Positions 26,254 to 35,985 are shown, counted from the stretch's first letter. The stretch: DNA of 64,000 bases from an uncultured Oribacterium sp. (GCA_934270345.1 CAKQPT010000002.1:1-64000); one strand, 5' to 3'. Made by a program: numbers and translations. Notes: a model not told the origin generated them from the letters alone.

Positions 26254-28002
26254 GTGAAAAAAGTATTAACGAAGATCTGGTTAGTAGGTTTGTTTTTATG
26301 CCTCGGTCACGGAACGGTATGGGCGGCAGATTTAAGACTGAATCCGGATGGAATAAAAGCACTAAACACATACGGAACGGAAAATTATGTTGGCGATTTC
26401 TATTTTAAAGATGTATTTTCTGGAACATCAATCAATGAATGTACGCTTCAAGACATCGTTGACTGTATCAGGAAATACACATCCGTACCGGCTTATTTTT
26501 CGGAAAAGTATGGGGAAATATATTATTCAGATACAGAAAAAGAGATTGATATTACCTTGAATTTACATCCATATTTTAGTGATTATGATGAGGAGTTCTT
26601 TGCGCTTGAAAACGAAGTATACGAAGCCATTGGTGGTGTTTACGATGATAATAAAATGGCTGAAGGTTTTATAAGGGAGCTGGTTTCTCGTCGAATCTCC
26701 AAGAAAAACCCGGAAGATTACGATGGCTGGTTGTCCATCAGTAATAATGGTGTTCAGTATATTCAACAGGTCAATGAAGCCCTGGATGAGGTTTCGAGTA
26801 CAAATTCTGCACTTGCTTATACAGGATGGATGCAAGGTGCTTCTGGTAAGTGGTTTTATCTTGAAAACGGATTCGCTGTAACAGGCTGGAAAACAATTTC
26901 TGGTGTCAATTATTACTTCCGACCGGAAGATGGTGTTATGGCAGAATCTACATTTATGAAGACACAGATTGATGGAAAAGAAGAGAGCTTCTATCTGGAT
27001 GAAAATGGAAGACTGGTAACCGGCTGGAAGAATATCAATGGAAGCTGGTACTATTTCAATAATAGTGGATTGATGGTTCATGGACTGGCTTCCATAGATG
27101 GCGAACTTTATGGGTTTAAGGAAGATGGAACCTTGATTTATAATCAGTTCTTTGAATTAAATGGAAAGAAATATCATTTTAATGACAATTTCGCCGATAG
27201 AGGGTGGAAGAAACTATCTGAGAATGCAGAAGAACGCTGGTATTATTTTGACGGGACAAGTGCAGAGGCGATCATTGGCTATAAAGATGGAATCGAAGGT
27301 GACGGATATAAATATTATTTCTGGCAGGATGGAGATGTAGATCAGAATGGAAATGCGCACGCAAAGGGAAGTCTGGCGCAGGGGGATCCATATCAGGCGG
27401 TTATTCAGAATGGTGTGGTAAAGTATTTTGCTGATGCAAATGGACATTTGTACACGAATACAGAAGTAACATTAAACGGCCTTACTTACGAAATCGACGC
27501 AAATGGAAATGTGAAGTCGAAAGTCATCGACTATAGTGCCCGTGCAATGCAGATGTCTGTAAGGCAGAAAACATATACAGATTGTGCAATAACATCCATA
27601 GCGGCCATGTATGGGTATGAAGGTGCTATGAATGGTACTCCGGATGAAATATATGCGCAGGTGAAGAGTATCAATGGTGGTGGTGATTTTATCCTAAACT
27701 GGGGCAGATATACATTATTACAGCAGAACTTTATTCATGATACTTCTTTACAGATGATGTATGAGCAATTGAAGAGAGGAAAGCCGTTTATCGTGGCGTA
27801 TTGGAATGGAATGTCAGGGGACTATTATAGAGGTCACTATTCTCTTTGCGTAGGATATGACGGAGACGTGAATAATTTGACAAAGGACCATTTTAAGATA
27901 TTGGATGTTGCGGATCATAGAGTAAAAAGTATGACAGAATTTGAAAATTATTACGTTAATAAACAAGGATCACATCTGTATTCGTTAATTGTTGCAAAGT
28001 AA
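26254..28002 (+). CDS. secreted C39-like cysteine peptidase with GW/glucan-binding repeats
   Basis: 582 residues from a GTG (AAAGGGG upstream). Signal peptide ending WAA; an unrecognised N-terminal domain (about 25-185); choline/glucan-binding-type repeats (GWMQGASGKWFYLENG, GWKTISGVNYYF, GWKNINGSWYYFNNSG and more, about 188-400). The C-terminal papain-like domain has QKTYTDCAITSIAAMYGY (nucleophile Cys) and GHYSLCVGYDG...FKILDV (His and Asp region). It probably binds wall polymers and cleaves peptides or bacteriocin-like substrates. Clearly AT-richer than flanking genes, suggesting transfer. Confidence 0.8.
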   Translation: MKKVLTKIWLVGLFLCLGHGTVWAADLRLNPDGIKALNTYGTENYVGDFYFKDVFSGTSINECTLQDIVDCIRKYTSVPAYFSEKYGEIYYSDTEKEIDITLNLHPYFSDYDEEFFALENEVYEAIGGVYDDNKMAEGFIRELVSRRISKKNPEDYDGWLSISNNGVQYIQQVNEALDEVSSTNSALAYTGWMQGASGKWFYLENGFAVTGWKTISGVNYYFRPEDGVMAESTFMKTQIDGKEESFYLDENGRLVTGWKNINGSWYYFNNSGLMVHGLASIDGELYGFKEDGTLIYNQFFELNGKKYHFNDNFADRGWKKLSENAEERWYYFDGTSAEAIIGYKDGIEGDGYKYYFWQDGDVDQNGNAHAKGSLAQGDPYQAVIQNGVVKYFADANGHLYTNTEVTLNGLTYEIDANGNVKSKVIDYSARAMQMSVRQKTYTDCAITSIAAMYGYEGAMNGTPDEIYAQVKSINGGGDFILNWGRYTLLQQNFIHDTSLQMMYEQLKRGKPFIVAYWNGMSGDYYRGHYSLCVGYDGDVNNLTKDHFKILDVADHRVKSMTEFENYYVNKQGSHLYSLIVAK

Positions 28003-28014
28003 ATACATGCTTTC

Positions 28015-28055
28015 AAAATTCCTAGTGTGATACATGCACTAGGAATTTTGCTCTT
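28015..28055 (+). terminator. rho-independent terminator
   Basis: AAAATTCCTAGTG / CACTAGGAATTTT around a short loop, followed by GCTCTT. Confidence 0.8.
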
Positions 28056-28073
28056 GCCCAAGAGGAGAATCAA

Positions 28074-28928
28074 ATGAAAAGAAAAATACTACTGATTGTG
28101 TCGGCTACGATGCTAAGCATGATGCTTGCAATTCCTTCCTATGCCGGTACATTTCCAGGTGAGGACAATACAACCAACAGCCAGACATGGACTATGCAGA
28201 GTGATAATGGAATTTTACAGGTGTCTGGTGGTCAATGGGTTCAGGGCAAATCCGGGAACTGGTATTATTTCACGGCCACCAGTGTTCCACTCATGAATAC
28301 GCTGGCTGAAATTGACGGGCAGATTTATTTTTTCGGCTCCGATGGGCAGATCATGACCGGCTGGCAGCAGGTCGGCGAAAACTGGTATTACTTCTTCACT
28401 CCCAATGATGCGCATGGTACTCCGACCGGTGCAGCTGCCAGAAATACAGAAATCGATGGTTATAAAATAAACCAGAATGGTATCTGGAGGGAACAGGAAG
28501 AGAACCCATATCTGCAGGTTTTACAACAGGCCTATGGTACGGAAACGCCTTCTCTCCAGCAGGCGTTTAACTGGTGCGCGTCCATGACATACGTTCGGCA
28601 GGATACTCCACCACAGCTTGGCGTCGCCTATTTGGCACAGCATGGACTGAACACACATTCTGGAAACTGCTATATCATGGCGTCGACCTTCTGCGAAATG
28701 GCACAGGCGTTGGGCTATGAGTGCCATGTTATGACCGGCCAAGTTCCCCTCCGCCGAGGCGGACTGGGACCGCATAGCTGGGTCGAGATTAATATTGGTG
28801 GCACTTGGTATATCTGTGATCCGGATTTTACAGAGGAGACCGGGCGGAATGGCTTTATGATTCACTATGGCAAGTCTGGAACCTGGAGATACCAGAATTA
28901 CACGGTGATGCCAGATACGATGGCATAA
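28074..28928 (+). CDS. secreted transglutaminase-like protein with wall-binding repeats
   Basis: 284 residues. Signal peptide ending SYA; two or three GW-type repeats (GQWVQGKSGNWYYF, GWQQVGENWYYF, about 50-105); a transglutaminase-like core with HSGNCYIMASTFCEMAQALGYE (Cys), GPHSWVEI (His) and WYICDPDF (Asp), the catalytic triad in order. Shares repeat type and strand with the gene before it. Expected to act on peptide bonds or crosslinks at the cell wall; substrate unknown. Confidence 0.8.
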   Translation: MKRKILLIVSATMLSMMLAIPSYAGTFPGEDNTTNSQTWTMQSDNGILQVSGGQWVQGKSGNWYYFTATSVPLMNTLAEIDGQIYFFGSDGQIMTGWQQVGENWYYFFTPNDAHGTPTGAAARNTEIDGYKINQNGIWREQEENPYLQVLQQAYGTETPSLQQAFNWCASMTYVRQDTPPQLGVAYLAQHGLNTHSGNCYIMASTFCEMAQALGYECHVMTGQVPLRRGGLGPHSWVEINIGGTWYICDPDFTEETGRNGFMIHYGKSGTWRYQNYTVMPDTMA

Positions 28929-28960
28929 GATAGCGATATGAAAAAGAGGGGACAGAAATT

Positions 28961-29446
28961 ATGAAAAAAACAGTGTATTTTTCGGCGGTGGCACTGATGT
29001 CAGCGATGATAATCGGTGGATGTACCGGAACGAAATCCGATGTGCCGGTGGCTACGACAGTGGCAGCGACCGAAGCGTTAACGGAAACCGAGAGCACGAC
29101 AGCTGAATTGGAGATGGAGAGTACCGAGGTTGCGACGGAGGAAGAGATCACGACCGCTACAGAAGAAATGAAACAAGAAACTCAGTCTGTAGAAAACAAA
29201 AAGTCTTCGAAGGAAACGAAAGCGGAGGTTGCTTCACAGAAATCGGCGATTAAGAGTGCAGAAAAGGAACCGGTTGAAATGAATACTGCCGTTATCGAAG
29301 AAACTGTCGCACTGGCACCGGTGACGGAAGAGAGCAATGCAGCTCAGGCCGCTGCACCGAGTCCAGTCGCTGATGCACAGCCGACGCAGGCCACGGAACA
29401 GAATCTGGCACAGGATGGATGTTTAAATGATGCCCTCGTCTACTGA
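28961..29446 (+). CDS. low-complexity lipoprotein
   Basis: 161 residues. Signal peptide with lipobox MIIGGC, then a Thr/Glu/Ala/Lys-rich disordered chain to the end; no folded domain is visible. Lipid-anchored on the outer face of the membrane. Its last 20 bases overlap the start of the acyltransferase gene, so translation is probably coupled. The short ordered C-terminus (LNDALVY) leaves open that a domain was lost by frameshift. Confidence 0.7.
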   Translation: MKKTVYFSAVALMSAMIIGGCTGTKSDVPVATTVAATEALTETESTTAELEMESTEVATEEEITTATEEMKQETQSVENKKSSKETKAEVASQKSAIKSAEKEPVEMNTAVIEETVALAPVTEESNAAQAAAPSPVADAQPTQATEQNLAQDGCLNDALVY

Positions 29447-30614
29447 TTACTACGACGCCAAACTTGGCGTAGTCCGCATCGCCGCCTGCCTCGCCATCGT
29501 TCTGCTGCATACCCTGTATTCTTCGATGGTTCTGTTCGCCGATCGTGCAGGCAGTATGCAGCTGATGGTGTCTTCAGTAGTCACAAATGAACTCATGTGG
29601 GCGGTACCGGCCTTTCTGATGGTGTCCGGTATCCTGCTTCTCGACCGTCGTCGGACAATTACGCTCCGCAGGGCATGGAAATACATTCGACGTGTGCTGC
29701 TGGCGTTGATTGTCTGCAGTCTGGGTTTTCGAATCTTCGATATCGTGATGAATCAGGAGCCAATGTCGGTGAGCATGTTTCTGGTGGCGCTGCAGCAATT
29801 TCTGACCGCGGGCGGCTGGTCGCCGCTCTGGTACCTTTATTTGATGATCGGTCTTTATCTGATGTTGCCTTTTTACCATATGGTAAGCGAGCGGAGCAGT
29901 GAAACAGAATTGTGGTTTTTACTGATCATTCTGTTCATTTTCTGCTCTATAGTCCCGCTGATAAAAGCAGCTGGATTAAATCTCGGCTTTTATATTCCGA
30001 CTTCCATCATTTATCCGTTTTACCTGTTTTTGGGGTATGCGATTTGGACGTACAAGAAAAAATGGTATTGCTCATGTGGCATTGTCATGGTGCTTGTGTC
30101 ATCGATCGTAATTGCGCTGCTGACCATTCAGACATTTGGAATGCAGGTGTCGGATACGGTGACTGCCATCCTCAAGCAGCTGAATGGATACGCATCACTG
30201 CTGGTGGTACTGCAGGCGAGTGGGCTCTTCCTCTTCATCGCATCACTTCGGAAAAATACAGTGGTCCGGTCGGAGGGTGAGAAACAGACAAAGGAGCATC
30301 GCGGAGAGACGATAGAATCATCTGTTGAGCGCTGTTCGGACGATGCACATTCAGTGGATGCCGCATCATCGAAGCGGCATCGTCTGTGGGTGCATGGCCA
30401 GCAGTGGATTCGCACGCTGGACGCCTGCACTTTCGGAATCTACCTGCTTCATATGGTATTTATCCGGCTGATCTTACGTTACCATGACTGGAATCCATAT
30501 GCGGCGTCGGTACCGATACTGGCCTTCGCAGGATTCGTTCTGGGGATTTTCCTTCTCAGCTTTGTGATTATTGTGATTCTCAAAAAGCTCCCTATATTTA
30601 AATCGTTTTTATAG
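29427..30614 (+). CDS. membrane acyltransferase family 3 (OafA/WecH type)
   Basis: 395 residues with about ten hydrophobic helices. N-terminal YDAKLGVVRIAACLAIVLLHTLY has the conserved His of the family after an Arg-containing first helix; VPAFLMVSGILLLDR and PLWYLYLMIGLYLMLPF follow. A hydrophilic, low-complexity insertion (about residues 285-325, EKQTKEHRGETIESSVERCS...) lies before the last helices. It probably O-acetylates or succinylates an extracellular glycan. Overlaps the lipoprotein gene. Confidence 0.82.
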   Translation: MMPSSTDYYDAKLGVVRIAACLAIVLLHTLYSSMVLFADRAGSMQLMVSSVVTNELMWAVPAFLMVSGILLLDRRRTITLRRAWKYIRRVLLALIVCSLGFRIFDIVMNQEPMSVSMFLVALQQFLTAGGWSPLWYLYLMIGLYLMLPFYHMVSERSSETELWFLLIILFIFCSIVPLIKAAGLNLGFYIPTSIIYPFYLFLGYAIWTYKKKWYCSCGIVMVLVSSIVIALLTIQTFGMQVSDTVTAILKQLNGYASLLVVLQASGLFLFIASLRKNTVVRSEGEKQTKEHRGETIESSVERCSDDAHSVDAASSKRHRLWVHGQQWIRTLDACTFGIYLLHMVFIRLILRYHDWNPYAASVPILAFAGFVLGIFLLSFVIIVILKKLPIFKSFL

Positions 30615-30699
30615 AACGGAGGGGAAATATCCAGACAGAAGAAGATGACACGTCTGGAAAATGGACTGTAAAAGTACACAAATGATTCGCAATGGTATC

Positions 30700-30739
30700 A
30701 AAACCCGAAGATGTACAAGTTTGCGCATCTTTGGGTTTT
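30700..30739. terminator. bidirectional terminator
   Basis: AAAACCCGAAGATG pairs with CATCTTTGGGTTTT (one mismatch), between convergent genes. Confidence 0.85.
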
Positions 30740-30772
30740 ACTGCGTCTGAAAGGCATACGGATTTCAGCATA

Positions 30773-31912
30773 TCATCGTGTATTGATGTCATACAGGAGT
30801 TCATTCAGCACATTCTGGTTGCGGCTCCAGATGGTGTTGATTTGGGCTTCCGGGACCGGGCAGGAGCCGGAGCCAACTTCGAGTGTGATGGATGGAATGC
30901 CGCAGACTGAGGCGTATTCCTTATAGCTTGCAGAGGGCTTGTTGCCTTCTAAACCGCCGTCCATCACATAGCCAGTGGCTGCTTTTGCGATTTCTGCCAT
31001 ATGTCGACTCTGCTCGTTGCCCCCCGCCGGGGAGGAACCACAGTTCCAGTAGATGACATTGCCCTGCGAATGATAGTTCAGAATCTCGCTGATGTGGTAC
31101 TGGCTGAGGACACTGATCAGCGCCTTCGTTTCAGGCTCGGATTCCGGCGCGGCACCCTTGAAGAAGTCCATGGACGGGACATAGGTCTTATCGTCAAGGG
31201 CGGCCCATCCCGTCGAGAAGTTTCGGTTGATGTCGACACCGCGGATGTTATTCTTCCAGCGACGGAAGATCCAGTCTTCGGTACCGTAATAGCCGGCGAG
31301 TGCACGATAGTTCGTAATCATCGTCTGGAAGTCGGCTCGATTTGCGATGTTTTGTACCGCAAGCAGACCGAACTGACTCAGCGATACACCGTCTGGATTA
31401 TTCATTGGCACGAAGTGAATGCCGGTGGTCTCAAGAAGCGCGGCGGTTGACTGCTCCTGGATGGTACCGCCAGTTTTCGCAAGCTCGAGGAGGGCATGAA
31501 GCTGCCGCATAATGAGCTGCGAGCTGATGTACTCGCGTCCGTGAATGCTGCCGACCACTAAGATCTGGCGCGGCGCACTGGTGTTGCCAATGGCAACATG
31601 ATAGATGTTGCGACCGTCTGCGGTAGTTGCGAGCGAGTCATAGCGGACGCCACTGTACTGTTGCATCAGGGCGCGGAGATCGGATTCGAGGTTTGCGTAG
31701 GTATAGGTCGTGACAGCTTCGCAGTAATAGCCGCCCACCGGCTCTGCATAGACATTGGTTGCGAAGGCACCATCCTTCGCGACCTTACTGATGAGATTCT
31801 GTGTACTTAGATTCTGAAACGTGGTGCTGATGGCTGCGGATGCCTGCATGGGCATCATGAGACACTGCACAATAGTCGTCGCAAGTAGCAGGTTTAAGAT
31901 TTTCTTTTTCAT
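30773..31912 (-). CDS. secreted M14-family zinc carboxypeptidase
   Basis: 379 residues. Signal peptide ending ASA. Zinc ligands: HGRE (in VVGSIHGREYISSQL) and the His of NYHSQGNVIYW; the catalytic Glu is in PSITLEVGSGSCP. DINRNF and FVPMNNPDGV are further M14 hallmarks. The D,L-carboxypeptidase subgroup trims peptidoglycan peptides, which fits the neighbouring wall enzymes. The N-terminal 60 residues precede the catalytic domain and are unassigned. Confidence 0.88.
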   Translation of the reverse strand: MKKKILNLLLATTIVQCLMMPMQASAAISTTFQNLSTQNLISKVAKDGAFATNVYAEPVGGYYCEAVTTYTYANLESDLRALMQQYSGVRYDSLATTADGRNIYHVAIGNTSAPRQILVVGSIHGREYISSQLIMRQLHALLELAKTGGTIQEQSTAALLETTGIHFVPMNNPDGVSLSQFGLLAVQNIANRADFQTMITNYRALAGYYGTEDWIFRRWKNNIRGVDINRNFSTGWAALDDKTYVPSMDFFKGAAPESEPETKALISVLSQYHISEILNYHSQGNVIYWNCGSSPAGGNEQSRHMAEIAKAATGYVMDGGLEGNKPSASYKEYASVCGIPSITLEVGSGSCPVPEAQINTIWSRNQNVLNELLYDINTR

Positions 31913-32052
31913 GGACTTCTCCGAAATGACTTTATAATATACGCTTTATTTTACATCATCTGTGTAGACATTGACCCACAAAAAACAAAATAAGTTGAAG
32001 AAATGCCAATCAAAAAATCGTCAGTAATTTGAAGATTTTTATTCTGTGTACA

Positions 32053-32083
32053 AAAAAAGCTCTCCAACGCGGAGAGCCTTTTC
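32053..32083. terminator. hairpin terminator of the DUF4143 ATPase gene
   Basis: AAGCTCTCC / GGAGAGCCTT with T-runs on both sides. The remaining 31913-32052 is AT-rich and holds the M14 gene's upstream region; no gene is seen. Confidence 0.8.
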
Positions 32084-32101
32084 GTTATGCTGATTGGGCC
32101 A

Positions 32102-33397
32102 TCAGATGCACCAGACAGCATACAGTGGAATCGAAAACAGCTGGTCCTGCCATCCGAAGTTAAGCTCGGAGAAGCGGATCGCGTAGTCCGGCTGGTACTT
32201 CTCACGATAATTTCGGAGGCTGGTGGAGCGCTTGTTGCGCCCGGATTTGATTTCGATCGGGATGATCTGCTCGTTCAGGTCACTCACCAGATCGATTTCC
32301 ATGCTTTCCGATGGCTTGAAATAGTAAAGCGCACGGTTCTTACTTGCGAACTGCTGCATCACGTAATTTTCGGTCACGGCTCCCTTGTAAATATTGTGCA
32401 CATCCGGCAGCAGGTCACGATAGTGCAGGCCGCACATATGCGTCAGCAGGCCGGTGTCGGAGAGATATACCTTGAAGCTGTCGCTGTTTTCGTAGCCGCT
32501 GAGTGGTGAGAGTGGTGCTTCCAGACGATGGACTTTATAAATCATACCGGAGGCATCCAGCCAGTCGATCGGTGCGAAATAGTCCCGCTTATTGGCTTTC
32601 GGCTTCACTTCACTGTATCTGAACTTCGGATTCTCTTTCGCAAGCTGTCGCGGAATCGAGCGGTAAACTTCCGTGATTTTTATACTTTCCGCAGGGCTCG
32701 TCACGTATTTCGTCATGTCGGCGAGATACGCGAGGCGCAGGTTATCGTAGATCAGTGAATCCACCTCGACCGCCAGCTTCCCGTTTTCCAGATAGGATAA
32801 AACCGCCTGCGGCATGCCACCGATATAGAGATAGTCCTGGTACAGGCGCAGTGCCTTTTCGTGCACGCCTTCCGCCAGAGGCATTCGCTGAAGGTACGCT
32901 TCCCGAATGCCATCGCGAAGGAGCTCTTCGCCACAGGCGAGCAGGAACTCTTCGAAATCCATCGGGTACATCTTCAGTATGCGGATCTTGCCCACCGGGA
33001 AGGAACCCTCGAAACGTTTCAGCTTCACGCCGAGGAGGCTGCCGGCACAGAGGATACGGTACGGCTTCTCGGATTCGCAGAAGTATTTGAGGGACGTGAT
33101 CGCGCGCTCGCAGGACTGGATCTCGTCGAAAAAGATCGGTGTGCTGTCGTCCACGCGCTGTCCGAGAATCTGACTGATCTGCAGAAGAATCGTCTCCGGA
33201 TCGAGATTTCCCTTAAATACCGATGCGATATCGGCCCGCTCCTCGAGATTGATATAGATATAGTTCGGATACGTTTCCTCGCAGAATTTCCGGATGATCC
33301 AGGTCTTGCCGATCTGCCGCGCACCGATCACCAGCAGCGGTGACGGGATGCGCTTCTGCTCCCACTCGACCAGCTGCTCATAGAATTTTCTATACAT
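32102..33397 (-). CDS. AAA family ATPase with DUF4143 C-terminus
   Basis: 431 residues from the ATG at 33397 (GAGG about 9 bases upstream; a GTG three codons earlier is possible). Walker A VIGARQIGKTW near residue 30; Walker B PIFFDEIQSCE near 91; sensor AGSLLGVKL; the DUF4143 part ends with SMEIDLVSDLNEQIIPIEIKSG, a PD-(D/E)xK-like core. Related to but clearly distinct from the ATPase at 9865. The role of the family is unresolved. Array 2 lies 120 bases upstream of its start. Confidence 0.85.
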   Translation of the reverse strand: MYRKFYEQLVEWEQKRIPSPLLVIGARQIGKTWIIRKFCEETYPNYIYINLEERADIASVFKGNLDPETILLQISQILGQRVDDSTPIFFDEIQSCERAITSLKYFCESEKPYRILCAGSLLGVKLKRFEGSFPVGKIRILKMYPMDFEEFLLACGEELLRDGIREAYLQRMPLAEGVHEKALRLYQDYLYIGGMPQAVLSYLENGKLAVEVDSLIYDNLRLAYLADMTKYVTSPAESIKITEVYRSIPRQLAKENPKFRYSEVKPKANKRDYFAPIDWLDASGMIYKVHRLEAPLSPLSGYENSDSFKVYLSDTGLLTHMCGLHYRDLLPDVHNIYKGAVTENYVMQQFASKNRALYYFKPSESMEIDLVSDLNEQIIPIEIKSGRNKRSTSLRNYREKYQPDYAIRFSELNFGWQDQLFSIPLYAVWCI

Positions 33398-33518
33398 GCA
33401 TCGCACCTCGCCTTCTTTGAATTTTAGGGATAATGAACTCTCGTTTCAGGATACTTTTCTATAGGAGGATTGTACCATCGCGACGACAGGAAATCCATGG
33501 ATCAGATGGCATTTCTGA

Positions 33519-33646
33519 GAAAAAGATGAAATGCTTCAACAAAAAAACGCAAAAAAGATGAAATGCTGCAGGAAAAAAGCGCTAAAAAGATGAAATATTG
33601 CAGGAAACAGGAACGAAATAGATGAACCCCTTCAACTATTTCAAAC
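33519..33646 (+). repeat. periodic array 2, 32-bp tandem repeat
   Basis: AGATGAA begins at 33524, 33556, 33588 and 33620, exactly 32 bases apart, mostly within AAAAAGATGAAATGC. Units 1 and 2 are alike over most of their length and later units decay. The array ends in a hairpin (33626-33664: ACCCCTTCAACTA / TAGTTGAAGGGGGT). Confidence 0.85.
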
Positions 33647-33781
33647 CTGATAGTTGAAGGGGGTCGGCTGATTTGATTGAAAGACCATAAGAGAAGCCTG
33701 TACTTTTGATGCTTTGTTTTGTTGCAGAAAATAAAGCGTGCACAGATATTCGCCAATTTTACTAAAAATCAGCATATTAAT

Positions 33782-33797
33782 TTGTGCTGCAGCACAA
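33782..33797. promoter_or_regulatory. 16-bp perfect palindrome, probable operator
   Basis: TTGTGCTGCAGCACAA, 80 bases before the MBL-fold gene and just after CATATTAA. Probably the binding site of the CdaR-like regulator encoded in the same operon, or of a CRP-like factor. 33398-33518 and 33665-33781 hold no gene. Confidence 0.6.
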
Positions 33798-33876
33798 TGA
33801 AAGCCATCCCCGAAAGTGCGATAATAGAGCTATCAGAACAGATCGTGAATTGATAACTGAAAATGGAGGTGTGGAT

Positions 33877-34698
33877 GTGAAGCTGACCGCAATCATGGAT
33901 AACCACCGTAGCGAGCAGAAGGCGCTGACAGCCGAGCATGGGCTGTCGTTTCTGCTGGACACCGGGACGACGAAGATTCTCTTCGATTTCGGCGCCGGTC
34001 GGGCTGCGTATGACAATGCAGTAAAGCTGAACGTAGATCTCAAATCGATCGATTACGCCGTCGGAAGTCATGGGCACTACGACCATGGCGGTGGATATCC
34101 GTACTTTTACGAGGGCGGGCTGAACTGTCCGCTGATTACGGGGGACGGTTACTTCGAGGAAAAATATGCGTTTGATGGGATGAAGGCGACGTACCTCGGC
34201 TGCAGCTTCGATGAGCGCTGGATGGAGGACCGTCGGATCGATCATCGCATCTGTCGTGAGATGATGAAGCTGGGGGACGACTGCTATGTCGTCGGTGGCT
34301 TCCAGCGGACGCACGATTTCGAGACGATTCCGAAGCGTTTCGTGCTCCGGAATCAGGAGGGCTGGAAACAGGATGATTTCTCGGATGAAATCTGTCTCGT
34401 GCTGACGCGGCCGGAGGGACTCGTCGTCATCGTGGGCTGCAGTCATCCTGGAATACTGAATATTCTGAAATCCGTACAGGCGCGCTTTCATCGACCGGTA
34501 TATGCGGTCTTCGGCGGTACGCACCTCGTAGAGGCAGACCAGTCGCGCATCGAAAAGACACTGGATGAGATGAAGGCCATGGGTGTTCGTCTGATCGGCT
34601 TCAATCACTGTTCCGGTGAACTGCTCCAGGAGATGCTGGATGCCCGTCCGGATATCCAGCACTGCTACCTCGGTGCAGGGGACTGCATGTTCCTGTGA
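33877..34698 (+). CDS. MBL-fold metallo-hydrolase
   Basis: 273 residues from the GTG at 33877 (GGAGG 6 bases upstream); an upstream frame from 33784 would cover the palindrome and is rejected. Metal site GSHGHYDHGGG (about residues 66-76), then GCSHPGILNIL, FGGTHLV and FNHCSGE, the order found in the class that includes dihydropterin-ribofuranosylaminobenzene phosphate synthase-like proteins. Substrate unknown. First gene of an operon with a sugar-diacid regulator and a GntP permease. Confidence 0.8.
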   Translation: MKLTAIMDNHRSEQKALTAEHGLSFLLDTGTTKILFDFGAGRAAYDNAVKLNVDLKSIDYAVGSHGHYDHGGGYPYFYEGGLNCPLITGDGYFEEKYAFDGMKATYLGCSFDERWMEDRRIDHRICREMMKLGDDCYVVGGFQRTHDFETIPKRFVLRNQEGWKQDDFSDEICLVLTRPEGLVVIVGCSHPGILNILKSVQARFHRPVYAVFGGTHLVEADQSRIEKTLDEMKAMGVRLIGFNHCSGELLQEMLDARPDIQHCYLGAGDCMFL

Positions 34699-34713
34699 AT
34701 TTCGGAGTATGAC

Positions 34714-35964
34714 ATGAAAGAAATAGCAACGATGGCCCAGGATTTCGTGGAAGCGACGTCAGCGCTGGTGGGGCATCGCACGATCAATATCATGGATACG
34801 AACGCGATCATCGTCGCGTCGACGGAAAAGAATCGTATCGGTACCTTTCATCAGGGTGCCGCAGAGGTGCTGGCGACGGGAAAGCCGGTGCTGGTTCGCA
34901 AAGAGAATCTGGCGGCATACCCGGGTGCACGCGAAGGCTACAATATGCCGATTTATCTCGATGATGAGATGATCGGTGTCGTCGGAATGTTCGGTGATGA
35001 GGCGGAGGTTCGGGATACAGCGAATCTGCTCTGCGTGTATGTATCACAGCAGTTTGCACAGTTCCAGATGGCACAGAAGCAGAAAATGGAGTCAGAGATC
35101 GGCACGCAGCTGCTTCGCTCGCTCTTACTCGGTGATGAGACGCAACGTGAAAAGGTACAGCAGCTCTGCGATTTTCTGGATGTGCATCTCGCATTTCCGT
35201 ATCGGGTCATCCTGATTTATCCGGAGACTGCGGAAAGCACGGATGAATATGTAGAATCACTGTCCCATACAGTTCAGTCGCTGGTATGGAAGGGGATTCT
35301 GGACCGACAGCACGATGTATTTGGCTTTTATAAGCAGAGCTATGTGATCCTGCTGGGAGACGACCGGGAGAAATCGGGTGGGGAGATGCCCGTGCATGAA
35401 CATAGTGGCCGTGACGACACAGAAGCAGAGCCACATGAAGGAGACATTGGCCATCTCTCTGGACGGGAGCAGCCGGATGAACGGAACGGCCAGAATCGTA
35501 TAGGGAAGCTGATCGCGGAGATCCGCTCGCATCCTGGCTGGCGGACCGTCATCAGCGGTATATGTAAAACGATGAACGAAATACCGGAAGGTATGCGTGA
35601 AGTGATGATAATGAAAGAGATGAAGGGAGGGGAAATTCAGAATCTCGAAGAGCATTCGTGCAGGATGCGTTATCTGCTGGGGCGCTTCATCAGCTATGGC
35701 GGCGATCGGGCCGTACGGGAGATGAAGGAACGGCTGCTGCAGGAGGGGGAGAGGCAGGCAGAACTGCTTCTCAGCACGGCGGAATGCTACTACGAGGAAA
35801 ATGGAAGTGCGACCAGAGCTTCGGAACGGCTGCACCTGCATAAGAATTCCTTGCTGTATCGGATGAAGCGGCTATACCAGCTTCTGGGAATCGAAGAGGA
35901 TACAGCGTTTGTGCGGGAATTCTATGTTCGTCTGCTGCTGGAGTACTGGAACCAGAATTTTTAA
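34714..35964 (+). CDS. CdaR/PucR-type sugar diacid (glycerate/glucarate) regulator
   Basis: 416 residues. N-terminal diacid-recognition domain (AQDFVEATSALVGHRTINIMD...RKENLAAYPGAREGYNMPIYLDDEMIGVVGMFG, about 7-95), a middle region, and a C-terminal PucR-type HTH (AECYYEENGSATRASERLHLHKNSLLYRMKRLYQLLG). Between about residues 222 and 260 is a charged low-complexity insertion (HEHSGRDDTEAEPHEGDIG) that contains the GGAGACATTGGCC core of the intergenic repeats. It should activate the following permease in response to glycerate or a sugar diacid. Confidence 0.82.
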   Translation: MKEIATMAQDFVEATSALVGHRTINIMDTNAIIVASTEKNRIGTFHQGAAEVLATGKPVLVRKENLAAYPGAREGYNMPIYLDDEMIGVVGMFGDEAEVRDTANLLCVYVSQQFAQFQMAQKQKMESEIGTQLLRSLLLGDETQREKVQQLCDFLDVHLAFPYRVILIYPETAESTDEYVESLSHTVQSLVWKGILDRQHDVFGFYKQSYVILLGDDREKSGGEMPVHEHSGRDDTEAEPHEGDIGHLSGREQPDERNGQNRIGKLIAEIRSHPGWRTVISGICKTMNEIPEGMREVMIMKEMKGGEIQNLEEHSCRMRYLLGRFISYGGDRAVREMKERLLQEGERQAELLLSTAECYYEENGSATRASERLHLHKNSLLYRMKRLYQLLGIEEDTAFVREFYVRLLLEYWNQNF

Positions 35965-35985
35965 AAATTAAAAGGAGGTATGAAA

